Below are positions 1 through 9,169 of a DNA stretch of 64,000 bases, piece by piece. The notes below the pieces were generated by a model that searched no databases, was not told where the DNA came from, and worked only from the letters and a program-made list of their open reading frames with translations. The translations under genes were made by a program, and so were the position numbers. The first letter of the stretch is position 1, and each line of letters opens with the position of its first letter. Origin of the DNA: an uncultured Lachnospiraceae bacterium (GTDB lineage Bacteria; Bacillota; Clostridia; Lachnospirales; Lachnospiraceae); assembly GCA_934364805.1 (NCBI GenBank), contig CAKRMH010000015.1, positions 7,570 through 71,569 on the forward strand, given 5' to 3'.

Positions 1-1
1 C

Positions 2-1282
2 AAATCATACATGGATGTGTACGATAATTCGATTCTTTCAACTGCGCGCACACAATATAAAAATATCGTAGAAACACTTGGTGGTAAAGTAATAACCGGA
101 AATGAACATGGTTATTTCGTGAATGGAAAAGTAGTTGTTGGAACGGGAACTGCGGAAGTTGTAGCAAACAGTGTAGAGAAGGATGATCTTGTGATTCTTG
201 GAAATCGTGAAAAATCACAACTGCTATCGATTCAGGCAGACTGCAGCTGTATGATTATTACGAATGGTTTCGAAGTGAGTCAGGAAGTAATTGCAGCAGC
301 GGAACAGAGACAGGTTGTGATTATCAGTACTCCGTATGATTCCTTTACAACTGCAAGACTTATCAATCAGAGTATGCCGATTAAATTTTTCATGACAAAA
401 GAGGATATGATTACATTCCAGCTTGATGATTATGTATCAGAAGTACGGGATGCAATGTCGAAGATCAGGCATCGCGATTTCCCGGTGCTGGATGAGAAAC
501 AGAATTACGTTGGTATGATTTCAAGACGTAATCTTATGAGCACACAGAAGAAACAGCTGATTCTTGTGGATCACAATGAAAAATCGCAGGCTCTGGACAA
601 TATTGATGAGGCAGAAATACTTGAGATCATTGATCATCACAGAATTGGAAGTCTTGAAACGATGGCGCCGGTATTTTTCCGCAATCAGCCATTGGGATGT
701 ACAGCAACAATCATCTATCAGATGTATCAGGAAAAAGGGATTGAAATCGATAAAACGATTGCAGGACTGCTTTTGTCTGCAATTTTATCAGACACATTGA
801 TGTTCCGTTCACCAACATGTACCGAGATCGATAAAGTAGTTGCAAAAGAGCTTGCAGCAATTGCAAAAGTTGAGATTGAAGAACTTGCACTCAAGATGTT
901 TGAGGCAGGAAGTGATTTCAGCAATAAATCCGATGATGAGATTTTAAATCAGGATTTCAAGATCTTTAGTTCAGGAAGTACAGCATTTGGTGTTGCTCAG
1001 GTAAGTGCCATGAGCAGGGGCGAACTCGACAAAGTTCAGAAACGTTTAGAGCCGATCTTAGAGAAGAATCTGGGTGAGAAGAAGATTGATATGATCTTTG
1101 TAATGCTTACAGATATTTTAAATGAATCCACTTACATGATCTATAAAGGAAATGATGCGAGAAATGTAATGAGTAATGCATTCAACTGCGCTGCATCGGA
1201 GGATGGAGTAGAGTTAAAAGGTGTTGTGTCCCGTAAGAAACAGGTAATACCAAATCTTATGAATGCGATTGCAGAGCGATAA
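2..1282 (+). CDS. Manganese-dependent inorganic pyrophosphatase with regulatory CBS/DRTGG domains, 5'-truncated by the window edge
   Basis: Family II inorganic pyrophosphatase (DHH phosphoesterase), a cytosolic enzyme hydrolysing PPi to two phosphates. The frame is open from base 2, so the N-terminal DHH part lies outside the window; the ATG at base 11 is internal. The visible order is the end of a first CBS domain, a DRTGG domain (about residues 10-125), a second CBS segment ending in YVGMISRRNL, then the core with LVDHNE and IIDHHRIG metal-binding motifs, SDTLMFRSPT, and a DHHA2 domain ending in the SRKKQ substrate-binding signature near the C terminus. CBS-PPases of this kind are known to be regulated by adenine nucleotides, which is family knowledge. 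It ends at a strong bidirectional terminator facing the araC gene. Confidence 0.93.
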   Translation, partial: KSYMDVYDNSILSTARTQYKNIVETLGGKVITGNEHGYFVNGKVVVGTGTAEVVANSVEKDDLVILGNREKSQLLSIQADCSCMIITNGFEVSQEVIAAAEQRQVVIISTPYDSFTTARLINQSMPIKFFMTKEDMITFQLDDYVSEVRDAMSKIRHRDFPVLDEKQNYVGMISRRNLMSTQKKQLILVDHNEKSQALDNIDEAEILEIIDHHRIGSLETMAPVFFRNQPLGCTATIIYQMYQEKGIEIDKTIAGLLLSAILSDTLMFRSPTCTEIDKVVAKELAAIAKVEIEELALKMFEAGSDFSNKSDDEILNQDFKIFSSGSTAFGVAQVSAMSRGELDKVQKRLEPILEKNLGEKKIDMIFVMLTDILNESTYMIYKGNDARNVMSNAFNCAASEDGVELKGVVSRKKQVIPNLMNAIAER

Positions 1283-1299
1283 TCGTTATAAATGCAAGA

Positions 1300-1336
1300 A
1301 AAAGGAGTGTTGTCCCTGATGGACAGCACTCCTTTT
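1300..1336. terminator. Bidirectional intrinsic terminator between pyrophosphatase and AraC gene
   Basis: A 16-bp stem with one G-U pair (arms 1300-1315 and 1321-1336) and a 5-nt loop. It begins with AAAA and ends with TTTT, so it can work on both strands, as expected between convergent genes. Confidence 0.85.
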
Positions 1337-1370
1337 GGCTCTATAGGAATATTGTGTTGCGTTTATGGAA

Positions 1371-2210
1371 TTAAGTTTGAAGCTGTTCTCTTGGGTTGCT
1401 TCCAAAATTCTTTTTGTATGCACGGGAAAACGTAGAATAGTTGCGGAAGCCGCATTCGTAACATGCTTCCGTAATTGGCATTCCGCCGGCTATCAGGTCT
1501 TTTGCTAGTAACAGACGCTTGGTGGTCAGATAATTGCCAATCGTATATCCAGTTTCTTCTTTAAACGTATGCATCAGATAGTAGCGGCTCAGGTAAAAAT
1601 TCGAGGCAAGATAATCAATGTTGATATCCTCTGTCAGATGCTCATTCAGATAATCAATGATTGCAAGAATTTTCTGATTCGATGAAGTGTTGGTAATATA
1701 TTCAACCCCGTTGTGCAGTGCTGCCCGGTTCAGATGGATCATAAATTCCAGAAACAGGATATTGTGATAAAGCTCATTGGCATATTCATCCTCCTGAAAA
1801 GAATGTTCCAGATCACGGGTAATCACGCCTAACTTGCTGGCTGCAAATGTATGTACACGTAGTACATGAGACTGGTTTTTATGTGCACTTTTGAAGCAGA
1901 GAGCCAGATCATTATCTTTTTTTTGATAATCTTCCAGATAATTTCTGGAAATATAAAAGATAATGCGCTCATATGGCGTAGTATCATGAATGATAGGGCG
2001 ATGAACTTCTCCGGCATTGACGAATACAATATCATTTGGACGAAGATCATAGGTACGTCCTTCAATGCAGTATGAGATGTTTCCGCTGAGACAGATTAAA
2101 ATTTTATGGAAATCATGAAAGTGAAAATCTATTTCAGGCATATCAGAATCGATCAGATGAAAAATTTTAAAATTATCGGTCAGATAACCGGTTTTTTCAT
2201 ATTTATGCAT
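1371..2210 (-). CDS. AraC-family transcriptional regulator with N-terminal cupin sensor
   Basis: A 279-residue regulator. The first 130 residues form a cupin-like effector domain (HFHDFHK and the GEVHRP motif), and the last 100 form two helix-turn-helix units typical of AraC/XylS proteins (IDYLASNFYLSRYYLMHTFKEE, shown here only as the block beginning IDYLASN, and ITEACYECGFRNYSTFSRAY). The start is placed at the ATG at 2210 because GGAGGG lies 3 nt upstream; an earlier TTG at 2255 has no ribosome site. Such proteins usually sense a sugar or other small molecule and regulate a neighbouring transport or catabolic gene, but no such gene is adjacent here, so the target is unknown. It reads towards the pyrophosphatase and shares its terminator. 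Confidence 0.9.
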   Translation of the reverse strand: MHKYEKTGYLTDNFKIFHLIDSDMPEIDFHFHDFHKILICLSGNISYCIEGRTYDLRPNDIVFVNAGEVHRPIIHDTTPYERIIFYISRNYLEDYQKKDNDLALCFKSAHKNQSHVLRVHTFAASKLGVITRDLEHSFQEDEYANELYHNILFLEFMIHLNRAALHNGVEYITNTSSNQKILAIIDYLNEHLTEDINIDYLASNFYLSRYYLMHTFKEETGYTIGNYLTTKRLLLAKDLIAGGMPITEACYECGFRNYSTFSRAYKKNFGSNPREQLQT

Positions 2211-2390
2211 AAACCCTCCGGATAAAATTTGTAATCTGATACCATGATAAAACAAAATGACACGATTTGCAATGTATTTAGCACTTACGAGGTATTTTGC
2301 ATAAATAGTGCCGGTTATAATATAAAAGATAGAATGGCTGAATCAAAAGTAAAAGATAAATGATGACAACGGAAAGGGACAGGTGAATAT

Positions 2391-3242
2391 ATGAAATTTA
2401 CAAAGATGCACGGATGCGGAAATGATTATGTATATGTGAATTTATTTGAAGAAACAGTGAACGATCCGGCAGCGGTTTCTAAATTCGTGAGTGACCGTCA
2501 TTTTGGAATAGGATCAGATGGCCTGATTACGATCGGACCGTCAGAACTGGCAGATTTTCGAATGAGAATCTATAACGCAGACGGATCAGAGGCTGAAATG
2601 TGTGGAAATGGAATCCGATGTGTAGCAAAATATGTATATGATCATAAACTGACCGATAAAACAGAGATTACGGTAGAAACCGGAGCAGGCGTAAAAACAC
2701 TTGAGCTTACTGTGGTCAATGACAAAGTGGAGAGTGTCCGTGTGGATATGGGAGAACCAATTCTCGAACCGGAGAAGATTCCTGTAGTGGCAGATAAAAC
2801 ACCGGTAGTAGACGAACCGATCATTGTGGATGGAAAAGAATGGAGAATGACCTGTGTGTCAATGGGAAATCCACATGCGGTAGTGTTTGTGAAAAATCTG
2901 GCAGATTTTGAGATCGAAAAGACAGGTCCATTATTTGAAAAACATGAACGTTTTCCAAAACGTACGAACACGGAATTCTGTGAACTGATATCGAGAAACG
3001 AAGTATCAATGCGGGTATGGGAACGTGGATCGGATGAAACATGGGCTTGTGGAACAGGAACCTGTGCGACCGTAATGGCATGTATTTTAAATGGTTACAC
3101 AGAAGACAAAGTTCTGGTTCACTTAAAGGGTGGAGATCTTGTGATCGAGTATGACAGAGCTGCAAACCATATTTATATGACAGGGCCTGCAACCGAGGTG
3201 TTCCATGGGGAAATCGAGAACAGTACTATGAAATGTGAATAG
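2391..3242 (+). CDS. dapF: Diaminopimelate epimerase
   Basis: Converts LL-diaminopimelate to meso-diaminopimelate, the last step before lysine and before DAP incorporation into peptidoglycan; cytosolic and cofactor-free. At 283 residues it is full length. The two catalytic cysteines are visible, Cys71 in AEMCGNGIRC and Cys220 in WACGTGTCA, with the HGCGNDYVYV motif at the N terminus and YNADGSEA before the first cysteine. It is the first gene of a four-gene operon, followed 20 nt later by murE, so production of meso-DAP and its ligation to the muropeptide are coupled. A clean TATAAT stands at 2316-2321, but no good -35 element was found at the right distance. Confidence 0.97.
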   Translation: MKFTKMHGCGNDYVYVNLFEETVNDPAAVSKFVSDRHFGIGSDGLITIGPSELADFRMRIYNADGSEAEMCGNGIRCVAKYVYDHKLTDKTEITVETGAGVKTLELTVVNDKVESVRVDMGEPILEPEKIPVVADKTPVVDEPIIVDGKEWRMTCVSMGNPHAVVFVKNLADFEIEKTGPLFEKHERFPKRTNTEFCELISRNEVSMRVWERGSDETWACGTGTCATVMACILNGYTEDKVLVHLKGGDLVIEYDRAANHIYMTGPATEVFHGEIENSTMKCE

Positions 3243-3262
3243 AATAGAGAAGAGGAAAAGAT

Positions 3263-4735
3263 ATGCAGATTGCAAAATTATTAGAAAATTTAGAATATGA
3301 GCTTGTGGCAGGAAGCCTGGATACAGAAATTACAACACTTGTCTATGATTCTAGAAAAGTGGAAAAAGGATCGGTATTTGTGTGTATTTCGGGAACGGTT
3401 CGGGATGCACATGATTTTATCCCGGATGTTGTGGAAAAAGGTGCAGCAGCAGTAATTGTTGAGAAAGATGTAACGGTTCCGGAGGGTGTTACTGTTGTAA
3501 AAGTTGCTGACAGCCGTCTGGCATTGGCATGTATGTCTGCAGCATATTTTGATTATCCATCTAAAAAGTTAAGAACAATCGGAATTACTGGAACAAAAGG
3601 TAAAACAACAACAACTTATATGGTGAAATCGATTCTGGAATCTGCGGGAATCAAGACTGGATTAATCGGTACAATCGAGACGATCATCGGGGATGAGCAT
3701 ATCCCATCAGCAAATACGACTCCGGAATCCTATGTTGTTCAGGAATATTTTCACCGGATGGTTGAGGCTGGAATGGATGCGGTTGTTATGGAAGTCTCAT
3801 CACAGGCATTGATGCTGCACCGTGTATCCGGATTTGTATTTGATATCGGTGTATTTACCAATCTTGAGCCGGATCATATCGGAGAAAATGAACATAAAGA
3901 CTTTGCTGATTATATGCATTGTAAGAGCCTGTTATTCCGTCAGTGCAGACTTGGAATATTTAACGGGGACAGCGAGCATCTTCAGGGCATTTTAGATGGG
4001 CATACCTGTGAGGTACAGACATTCGGATATCAGAAGGAGAATGATCTGCGTGCGGAACATGTAGAACTGAAGAAGGAACATGGTGCACTTGGGGTTCGTT
4101 ATCATGTGAGCGGTCTTATGGATTTTGATGTGGAAGTGAATGTACCTGGAAGTTTCAGTGTATACAATTCACTGACAGCAATTGCAATCTGTAATCACTT
4201 TGGAGTATCGGTCGATAAAATTAAAGAAGCGCTGCTTCATGTCAGTGTAAAAGGCAGGATTGAAATTGTTCCGGTAACCAGACGTTATACGTTAATGATC
4301 GATTATGCGCATAATGCAATGTCTTTAGAGAGTCTTCTTACAACGCTAAAGGAATATGAACCGGGAAGACTGGTATGTTTGTTTGGATGTGGAGGAAACC
4401 GTGCCAGATCAAGAAGATATGAGATGGGAGAAGTATCTTCAAAACTGGCGGATCTGACCGTTGTAACGTCGGATAACCCAAGAAATGAAGAACCAATGGC
4501 AATTATCGAGGATATTCTGGTGGGAGTACACAAGGCCGATGGGAAATATGTAACCATCCCGGACCGTAAAGAAGCAATTGCTTATTGCATGAAAAATGCA
4601 CAGGATGGAGATATTATCGTGCTTGCTGGGAAAGGACATGAAGATTACCAGGAAATTAAGGGCGTAAAACATCATATGGATGAACGGGAATTGATTGCAG
4701 ACATTATCAAAGAGAATCCGGATTTAAAACTTTAA
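3263..4735 (+). CDS. murE: UDP-N-acetylmuramoyl-L-alanyl-D-glutamate-2,6-diaminopimelate ligase
   Basis: ATP-dependent Mur ligase adding meso-diaminopimelate to UDP-MurNAc-L-Ala-D-Glu in the cytosol. The 490 residues show the N-terminal UDP-binding domain, the ATP-binding loop GTKGKTT at residues 110-116, the SANTTPES substrate motif, the C-terminal DYAHNA motif and SDNPRNEEP. The DNPR tetrapeptide is the family signature for DAP rather than lysine as third amino acid, which predicts DAP-type peptidoglycan and fits with dapF immediately upstream and dapA downstream. The start ATG follows an AGAGGAAAAG ribosome site. Confidence 0.97.
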   Translation: MQIAKLLENLEYELVAGSLDTEITTLVYDSRKVEKGSVFVCISGTVRDAHDFIPDVVEKGAAAVIVEKDVTVPEGVTVVKVADSRLALACMSAAYFDYPSKKLRTIGITGTKGKTTTTYMVKSILESAGIKTGLIGTIETIIGDEHIPSANTTPESYVVQEYFHRMVEAGMDAVVMEVSSQALMLHRVSGFVFDIGVFTNLEPDHIGENEHKDFADYMHCKSLLFRQCRLGIFNGDSEHLQGILDGHTCEVQTFGYQKENDLRAEHVELKKEHGALGVRYHVSGLMDFDVEVNVPGSFSVYNSLTAIAICNHFGVSVDKIKEALLHVSVKGRIEIVPVTRRYTLMIDYAHNAMSLESLLTTLKEYEPGRLVCLFGCGGNRARSRRYEMGEVSSKLADLTVVTSDNPRNEEPMAIIEDILVGVHKADGKYVTIPDRKEAIAYCMKNAQDGDIIVLAGKGHEDYQEIKGVKHHMDERELIADIIKENPDLKL

Positions 4736-4767
4736 ATATAAATGGAATCGATAAGGGGAGAGACTCT

Positions 4768-5655
4768 ATGGCAATTTTTAAAGGTGCAGGAGTGGCAATG
4801 ATTACTCCGTTTCATGAAGATAAAAGTGTGAATTATGAAGAACTCGGCAGGATGCTGGAAGCCCAGGTACAAGGTCATACGGATGCGATTATTGTATGTG
4901 GAACAACCGGAGAGCCTGTAACGATGTCGATGGAAGAGCGGACAGAAGTGATCCGTTTTACCGTAGAGAAGATCGCACACAGAATACCGGTTATTGCGGG
5001 AACCGGAGCAAATTGTACACAGACGGCAGTAGAACTTTCGGTGAAAGCACAAGAGCTGGGGGTAGATGGTCTCCTGGTTGTGACACCGTTTTACAACAAG
5101 GCAACACAGGAGGGGTTGATCGAGCATTACAAGATGATCGCACAAAGTGTAGACCTTCCGATCATTATGTATAATGTACCATCCAGAACCGGATGTAATA
5201 TTCTTCCGGAAACAGCCGCCCGCCTGGCAGATGAGGTGGAAAACATTGTCGGAATCAAGGAAGCAAGTGGGGATATTTCACAGATTGCGAAGCTTGCTGC
5301 CTGCGTGAAAGGAAAGCTTGATATTTACTCTGGAAATGATGATCAGGTAATTCCAATCCTTTCACTGGGAGGAATCGGGGTGATTTCAGTTCTTTCTAAT
5401 GTTGTTCCGCAGGACGCACATGACATGGTTATAGAATATCTGAATGGAAATACCAAAAAGGCGCTGGAACTACAACTGAAATATCTCGATCTGATTCATG
5501 CACTGTTTTGTGAAGTGAATCCGATTCCGGTTAAATGGGCAGCAAACCAGATGGGATATCAGGCAGGCGGTCTGCGGCTTCCGCTGACAGAACTGTCTGC
5601 AGCACATCAAGAACTGCTGGAACGTGAAATGAAAAAAACAGGAGTTCTTTCATAA
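4768..5655 (+). CDS. dapA: 4-hydroxy-tetrahydrodipicolinate synthase
   Basis: Condenses pyruvate with aspartate semialdehyde, the committed step of the lysine/DAP pathway. The 295 residues carry the class I aldolase features of this family: GTTGE near residue 45, Tyr135 in MYNVPSRTG, Arg140, and the Schiff-base lysine Lys164 in GIKEASGD. It lies 32 nt behind murE with AAGGGGAGAG as ribosome site, so dapF, murE and dapA are likely made from one message. No lysine riboswitch-like leader was seen upstream of this operon. Confidence 0.97.
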   Translation: MAIFKGAGVAMITPFHEDKSVNYEELGRMLEAQVQGHTDAIIVCGTTGEPVTMSMEERTEVIRFTVEKIAHRIPVIAGTGANCTQTAVELSVKAQELGVDGLLVVTPFYNKATQEGLIEHYKMIAQSVDLPIIMYNVPSRTGCNILPETAARLADEVENIVGIKEASGDISQIAKLAACVKGKLDIYSGNDDQVIPILSLGGIGVISVLSNVVPQDAHDMVIEYLNGNTKKALELQLKYLDLIHALFCEVNPIPVKWAANQMGYQAGGLRLPLTELSAAHQELLEREMKKTGVLS

Positions 5656-5684
5656 AGAATGAAAAGATACAGTAGGAGAACAAT

Positions 5685-6251
5685 ATGGGAAAACAGAATT
5701 GGAAACCGGGGAATATGTTAAATCCCGTTCCGGCAGTAATGGTCAGCGTGGCAGACAAAGCCGGAAAAAGTAATATTATTACAATTGCCTGGGCGGGGAC
5801 AGTATGTACGAATCCACCAATGGTGTCCATATCCGTAAGGCCGGAACGCTATTCCTATCATATGATAGAGGAAACCGGGGAATTTGTGATGAATCTTACA
5901 ACAAAGGAGCTTGTGAAAGCCTGTGATTATTGTGGCGTGACAAGTGGAAGAGATGTGGATAAATTTGAAAAAATGAATCTTACACCACTTCCCATGCAGA
6001 ATGTCAATGCCCCGGGAATTGCGGAAAGCCCGGTAAATATTGCATGTAAGGTAGTGGAGACCAGACCGCTTGGAAGTCATACCATGTTTTTGGCAGAGGT
6101 TGTGGGAGTTACGATCGATGATGCTCATATGGATGAGACTGGAAGATTTCATATCAATGAGACGGGACTGGTTATGTATTCGCATGGAGAATATTTTCTT
6201 ATGGGTGAGAAATTAGGAAAATTTGGATACAGTATTCAGAAAAATAAATAA
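5685..6251 (+). CDS. Flavin reductase-like FMN-binding protein (flavoredoxin type)
   Basis: A 188-residue protein of the flavin reductase-like split-barrel family. The core is visible as NPVPAVMVSV near the N terminus, ITIAWAGTVCTNPPMVSISV and later GEFVMNL, a pattern typical of NAD(P)H:FMN oxidoreductases and flavoredoxins. Clostridial members are usually small cytosolic electron carriers; the partner is not evident here. It sits 29 nt behind dapA and ends just before a strong terminator, so it is probably the last gene of the dapF operon, though no functional link to DAP synthesis is known to me. Confidence 0.85.
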   Translation: MGKQNWKPGNMLNPVPAVMVSVADKAGKSNIITIAWAGTVCTNPPMVSISVRPERYSYHMIEETGEFVMNLTTKELVKACDYCGVTSGRDVDKFEKMNLTPLPMQNVNAPGIAESPVNIACKVVETRPLGSHTMFLAEVVGVTIDDAHMDETGRFHINETGLVMYSHGEYFLMGEKLGKFGYSIQKNK

Positions 6252-6266
6252 GATGTGAAAAAGATC

Positions 6267-6295
6267 AGCCGGGAGAAATTCCCGGCTGCTTTTAT
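6267..6295. terminator. Terminator at the end of the dapF operon
   Basis: An 8-bp GC-rich stem AGCCGGGA/TCCCGGCT (6267-6274 and 6280-6287) with loop GAAAT, followed by a T-rich run. The stop codon of the convergent DUF4364 gene lies within its tail. Confidence 0.8.
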
Positions 6296-6807
6296 TTGAG
6301 AAGATGATCCATAAGATATGCGTAGATATCTTCGTTTTCTTTTTTCCAGTTATTACAGATAGCCTCTGCCTGATCTTTGTTTTTTACAGACAAGGTAAGA
6401 TCTACAACGGTGTTTCCCTCGGATTTTACCTGGCATCGAACGGCATAATCATGATTCGGAGTGCGGTAATAATCTGCGAGGATTGCATTTTCCTTGCGAA
6501 GCACCATTTTGTTTTTTTCAAAATATTTGTAGATGTCTGCCTCGATTGCATCGGTAATCTTGTCTTTAAAAAAGCCAAGTGTTTCACGACCGGCAGCAGT
6601 AATCGTATACTGGGTGTTGGAGTGTGTGGATTCTGCAAGAATCAGATCGGCATCAACAAGGTCTCCGATAACTTGCTGGACGCGGAAGTAATCGGTATAT
6701 TCCAGCTCAAGGAAGAAATTGGAAATTTGTGTATTGGTTAATGGAAACCCTGCTTTATCCAGCATATTTAAAATGGTTAGTTTATAGATTGTAAATGGTT
6801 CTGCCAT
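6292..6807 (-). CDS. DUF4364 family winged-helix protein
   Basis: A 171-residue protein matching the clostridial DUF4364 family. The first 80 residues look like a winged-helix DNA-binding domain (LTILNMLDKAGFPLTNTQI, then VQQVIGDLVDADLI), followed by an alpha/beta C-terminal domain with NHDYAVRCQVKSEGNTVVDL. The start is set at the ATG at 6807 because GGAGG lies 8 nt upstream; a longer reading from 6870 would run back into the preceding gene. It is the last gene of a three-gene minus-strand operon behind malic enzyme and a radical-SAM protein. A transcription or regulatory role is suggested by fold only. Confidence 0.85.
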   Translation of the reverse strand: MAEPFTIYKLTILNMLDKAGFPLTNTQISNFFLELEYTDYFRVQQVIGDLVDADLILAESTHSNTQYTITAAGRETLGFFKDKITDAIEADIYKYFEKNKMVLRKENAILADYYRTPNHDYAVRCQVKSEGNTVVDLTLSVKNKDQAEAICNNWKKENEDIYAYLMDHLLK

Positions 6808-6832
6808 GATAAAAGCCTCCTTTTCTGTTTGA

Positions 6833-7789
6833 TCATGAAGGATCGTAAAATTTCCCCTGCCAGGTGTCACGTTCCAGAAAACGTTTCTGAATGGTGTTTA
6901 AAACGCGTTTTTTATCGGTGCTCCATAATGGAGCTATAAGCAGTTTTCTTGGACCATCGCCTGTGATGCGGTGGATAACAATTTGCTCCGGGAGTCGTTC
7001 AATACAGTCGACGATCAGATCACAATATTCGTCTAATGAAAATAGAGGAAATGGTTCTGCAGCATACTGATCGGAGAGAGCGGTTCCTTTTAAAATATGC
7101 AGAAGCTGCAATTTTATACCCTGGATATCTGAGTGTGCGATATATTCGACAGACTGCAGCATCATATCTTTCGTTTCACCGGGAAGCCCGAGAATCAGAT
7201 GAGCGATCACCGACAGACCGCATCTGCGAAGAGATTGTCTGGCGCATTCAAACTGTTCGAAGGTCGTATGCGTGTTCAGGTTGTGAAGCGTCTGATTATG
7301 GATCGTTTGAAGTCCAAGCTCAATCCAGACTGGTTTGATCTGATTCAGTTCACTCAAAAGATCCAGAATCTCATTGGAGAGACAGTCACTTCTTGTTCCA
7401 ATCGACAAAGCAACGACTTGTGGATCGGAAATTGCTGCTGTGAAGATCTCCCTTAGATAAGGAACCGGTGCATAAGTATTCGTATATGCCTGAAAATAAG
7501 CGATAAATTTGTGGCAGTCTGTTTTGGTCTGGATGCGTTTGCGGGCTTCCAGCAATTGTTCTGGAATGGTGAGCGTTCTTGAAGCTGCAAAATCTCCAGA
7601 TCCTCCCATACTGCAAAAGGAACAACCGGTAGCAGCATATCTGCCGTCACGATTGGGGCATGTCATGCCTCCGTCAAGAGAGAGACGATATACCTTTTCT
7701 CCATATGTCTGTTTCAAATAATAATTTAGGGAATAATACCGCTTGTCACCCCACAGGTGAGAAGCGGTATGTGGTTTTTGTGCATTCAT
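6833..7789 (-). CDS. Radical SAM protein, TIGR01212/YhcC-YtqA family (likely tRNA wobble-uridine modification)
   Basis: A 318-residue radical S-adenosylmethionine enzyme. The cluster-binding region is the family's unusual one, CPNRDGRYAATGCSFC, where a long spacer precedes the CxxC, instead of CxxxCxxC. SIGTRSDCL, GLQTIHNQTLHNLNR-type and HLILGLPGETKDMM motifs confirm the elongator-protein-3-like core. The Bacillus subtilis homologue YtqA (MnmL) has been linked to mnm5-uridine synthesis at tRNA position 34; applying that here is inference. The ATG at 7789 comes 3 nt after the malic enzyme stop with no clear ribosome site of its own, so translation is probably coupled to the upstream gene. Confidence 0.88.
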   Translation of the reverse strand: MNAQKPHTASHLWGDKRYYSLNYYLKQTYGEKVYRLSLDGGMTCPNRDGRYAATGCSFCSMGGSGDFAASRTLTIPEQLLEARKRIQTKTDCHKFIAYFQAYTNTYAPVPYLREIFTAAISDPQVVALSIGTRSDCLSNEILDLLSELNQIKPVWIELGLQTIHNQTLHNLNTHTTFEQFECARQSLRRCGLSVIAHLILGLPGETKDMMLQSVEYIAHSDIQGIKLQLLHILKGTALSDQYAAEPFPLFSLDEYCDLIVDCIERLPEQIVIHRITGDGPRKLLIAPLWSTDKKRVLNTIQKRFLERDTWQGKFYDPS

Positions 7790-7792
7790 AAA

Positions 7793-8944
7793 TTAACGGA
7801 TGTGTGATTTAACAGCCTGGCTGACAACTTCTGCAACGCGTGGATCAAATGCTTCCGGCATAATGAATTCATCATTCAGTTCTTCATCAGAGACAAGGTG
7901 GGCGAGTGCTTCTGCAGCAGCAAGCTTCATCTCTTCCGTAATCTGTGTAGCGCGGCCTTCCAGAGCACCCTTGAAAATTCCAGGGAAGGCAATTACATTA
8001 TTGACCTGGTTTGGAAAATCACTGCGTCCGGTACCAACCACTCTTGCACCGGCAGCCTTTGCCACATCCGGCATGATTTCAGGAACCGGATTAGCCATTG
8101 CAAAAAGAATAGAATCTTTATTCATGGATGAAACCATTTCCGGAGTAACGATGTTTGGAGCAGAAACACCAACAAAAATGTCTGCACCCTTTAATGCGTC
8201 TGCGAGTGTTCCTTTTTCGTTAGAAAGATTGGTTACTTCCGTCATCTTTTTCTGCATCCAGTTAAGGCCAGGATAGTCTTTTCCGATGATTCCTTCACGG
8301 TCACACATGGTTACATGCTGGAAACCATAGGTCAGAAGAAGACGTGTGATCGCAACACCGGCAGAGCCTGCACCGTTTACAACAACCTTGCAGTCTTCCT
8401 TTTTCTTTCCGGTTACGCGGAGTCCGTTGATGATTCCAGCGAGAACAACAATCGCAGTACCATGCTGATCGTCATGAAATACCGGGATATCGAGCATTTC
8501 TTTCAGGCGTTCTTCGATTTCAAAACAACGTGGAGCCGAAATATCTTCTAAGTTGATGCCGCCAAATCCAGGAGCTATATTTTTAACTGCGGCAATAATT
8601 TCTTCGGTATCCTGAGTGTCAAGGCAGATCGGAACTGCATTTACGTTACCAAATTCCTTAAAAAGGACACATTTGCCTTCCATGACCGGCATTGCAGCAT
8701 AAGGTCCGATATTTCCAAGTCCGAGAACAGCGCTTCCGTCGGAAACAACAGCAACCGTATTGGCTTTCCAGGTATAGGTATAAGCAGCTTCTTTATTCTC
8801 TGCGATTACTTTACATGGTTCAGCAACACCAGGGGTGTAGGCAATCGCCAGATCTTCACGGCTGTTTACCTTTGATTTGGCAATTGTTTCAAGTTTTCCA
8901 TTCCATTCTTTGTGACATTGTAAAGCTTTTTCTTTATTATCCAT
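7793..8944 (-). CDS. NAD(P)-dependent malic enzyme (short bacterial type)
   Basis: Oxidative decarboxylation of malate to pyruvate and CO2 in the cytosol. The 383 residues match the short bacterial malic enzymes: YTPGVAEPC near residue 35, DDQHGTAIVVLAG in the middle, and the NAD-binding GAGSAGVAI. The start is the ATG at 8944, with AGGAG 7 nt upstream; an extended frame to 9085 lacks a ribosome site and overlaps the promoter. It heads a minus-strand operon with the radical-SAM and DUF4364 genes and is transcribed divergently from rho. Confidence 0.95.
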   Translation of the reverse strand: MDNKEKALQCHKEWNGKLETIAKSKVNSREDLAIAYTPGVAEPCKVIAENKEAAYTYTWKANTVAVVSDGSAVLGLGNIGPYAAMPVMEGKCVLFKEFGNVNAVPICLDTQDTEEIIAAVKNIAPGFGGINLEDISAPRCFEIEERLKEMLDIPVFHDDQHGTAIVVLAGIINGLRVTGKKKEDCKVVVNGAGSAGVAITRLLLTYGFQHVTMCDREGIIGKDYPGLNWMQKKMTEVTNLSNEKGTLADALKGADIFVGVSAPNIVTPEMVSSMNKDSILFAMANPVPEIMPDVAKAAGARVVGTGRSDFPNQVNNVIAFPGIFKGALEGRATQITEEMKLAAAEALAHLVSDEELNDEFIMPEAFDPRVAEVVSQAVKSHIR

Positions 8945-8974
8945 AGTGATTCTCCTGTCTGTATGATAAGTTCT

Positions 8975-9003
8975 ATGATACCATTTCAAATGAGACAAAT
9001 CAA
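8975..9003 (-). promoter_or_regulatory. Promoter of the malic enzyme operon
   Basis: On the minus strand TTGATT (9003-8998), a 17-bp spacer and TATCAT (8980-8975) preceded by TGG, which gives an extended -10. The 5' leader would be about 25-30 nt before the ATG at 8944. Confidence 0.6.
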
Positions 9004-9020
9004 GATTGTGGAAAAAGGTG

Positions 9021-9049
9021 TTTTCAATTTCATAGAACTGGTGTATAAT
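9021..9049 (+). promoter_or_regulatory. Promoter of rho
   Basis: TTTTCA (9021-9026), a 17-bp spacer and a perfect TATAAT (9044-9049). It drives transcription away from the malic enzyme and leaves a leader of about 115 nt before the rho ATG at 9170. I saw no obvious structure in that leader. Confidence 0.55.
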
Positions 9050-9169
9050 AGGAAAACATAAGAATCCGAATGTCAATTCAGACATAGTATCCCATATATT
9101 TTAGCAGAATATCAAGTTAAGAGATGAAAGAATAAAAAAGGATGATATATCATTTAACAGGAGATTGAA

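Noticed and set aside
2211..2255. N-terminal extension of the AraC protein from TTG at 2255
   Set aside because: No ribosome site at the TTG, while GGAGGG precedes the ATG at 2210.
2281..2390. Lysine riboswitch or other leader RNA before dapF
   Set aside because: The gap is only 180 bp including the araC leader, with no multi-helix structure; only a -10 box without a matching -35 was found.
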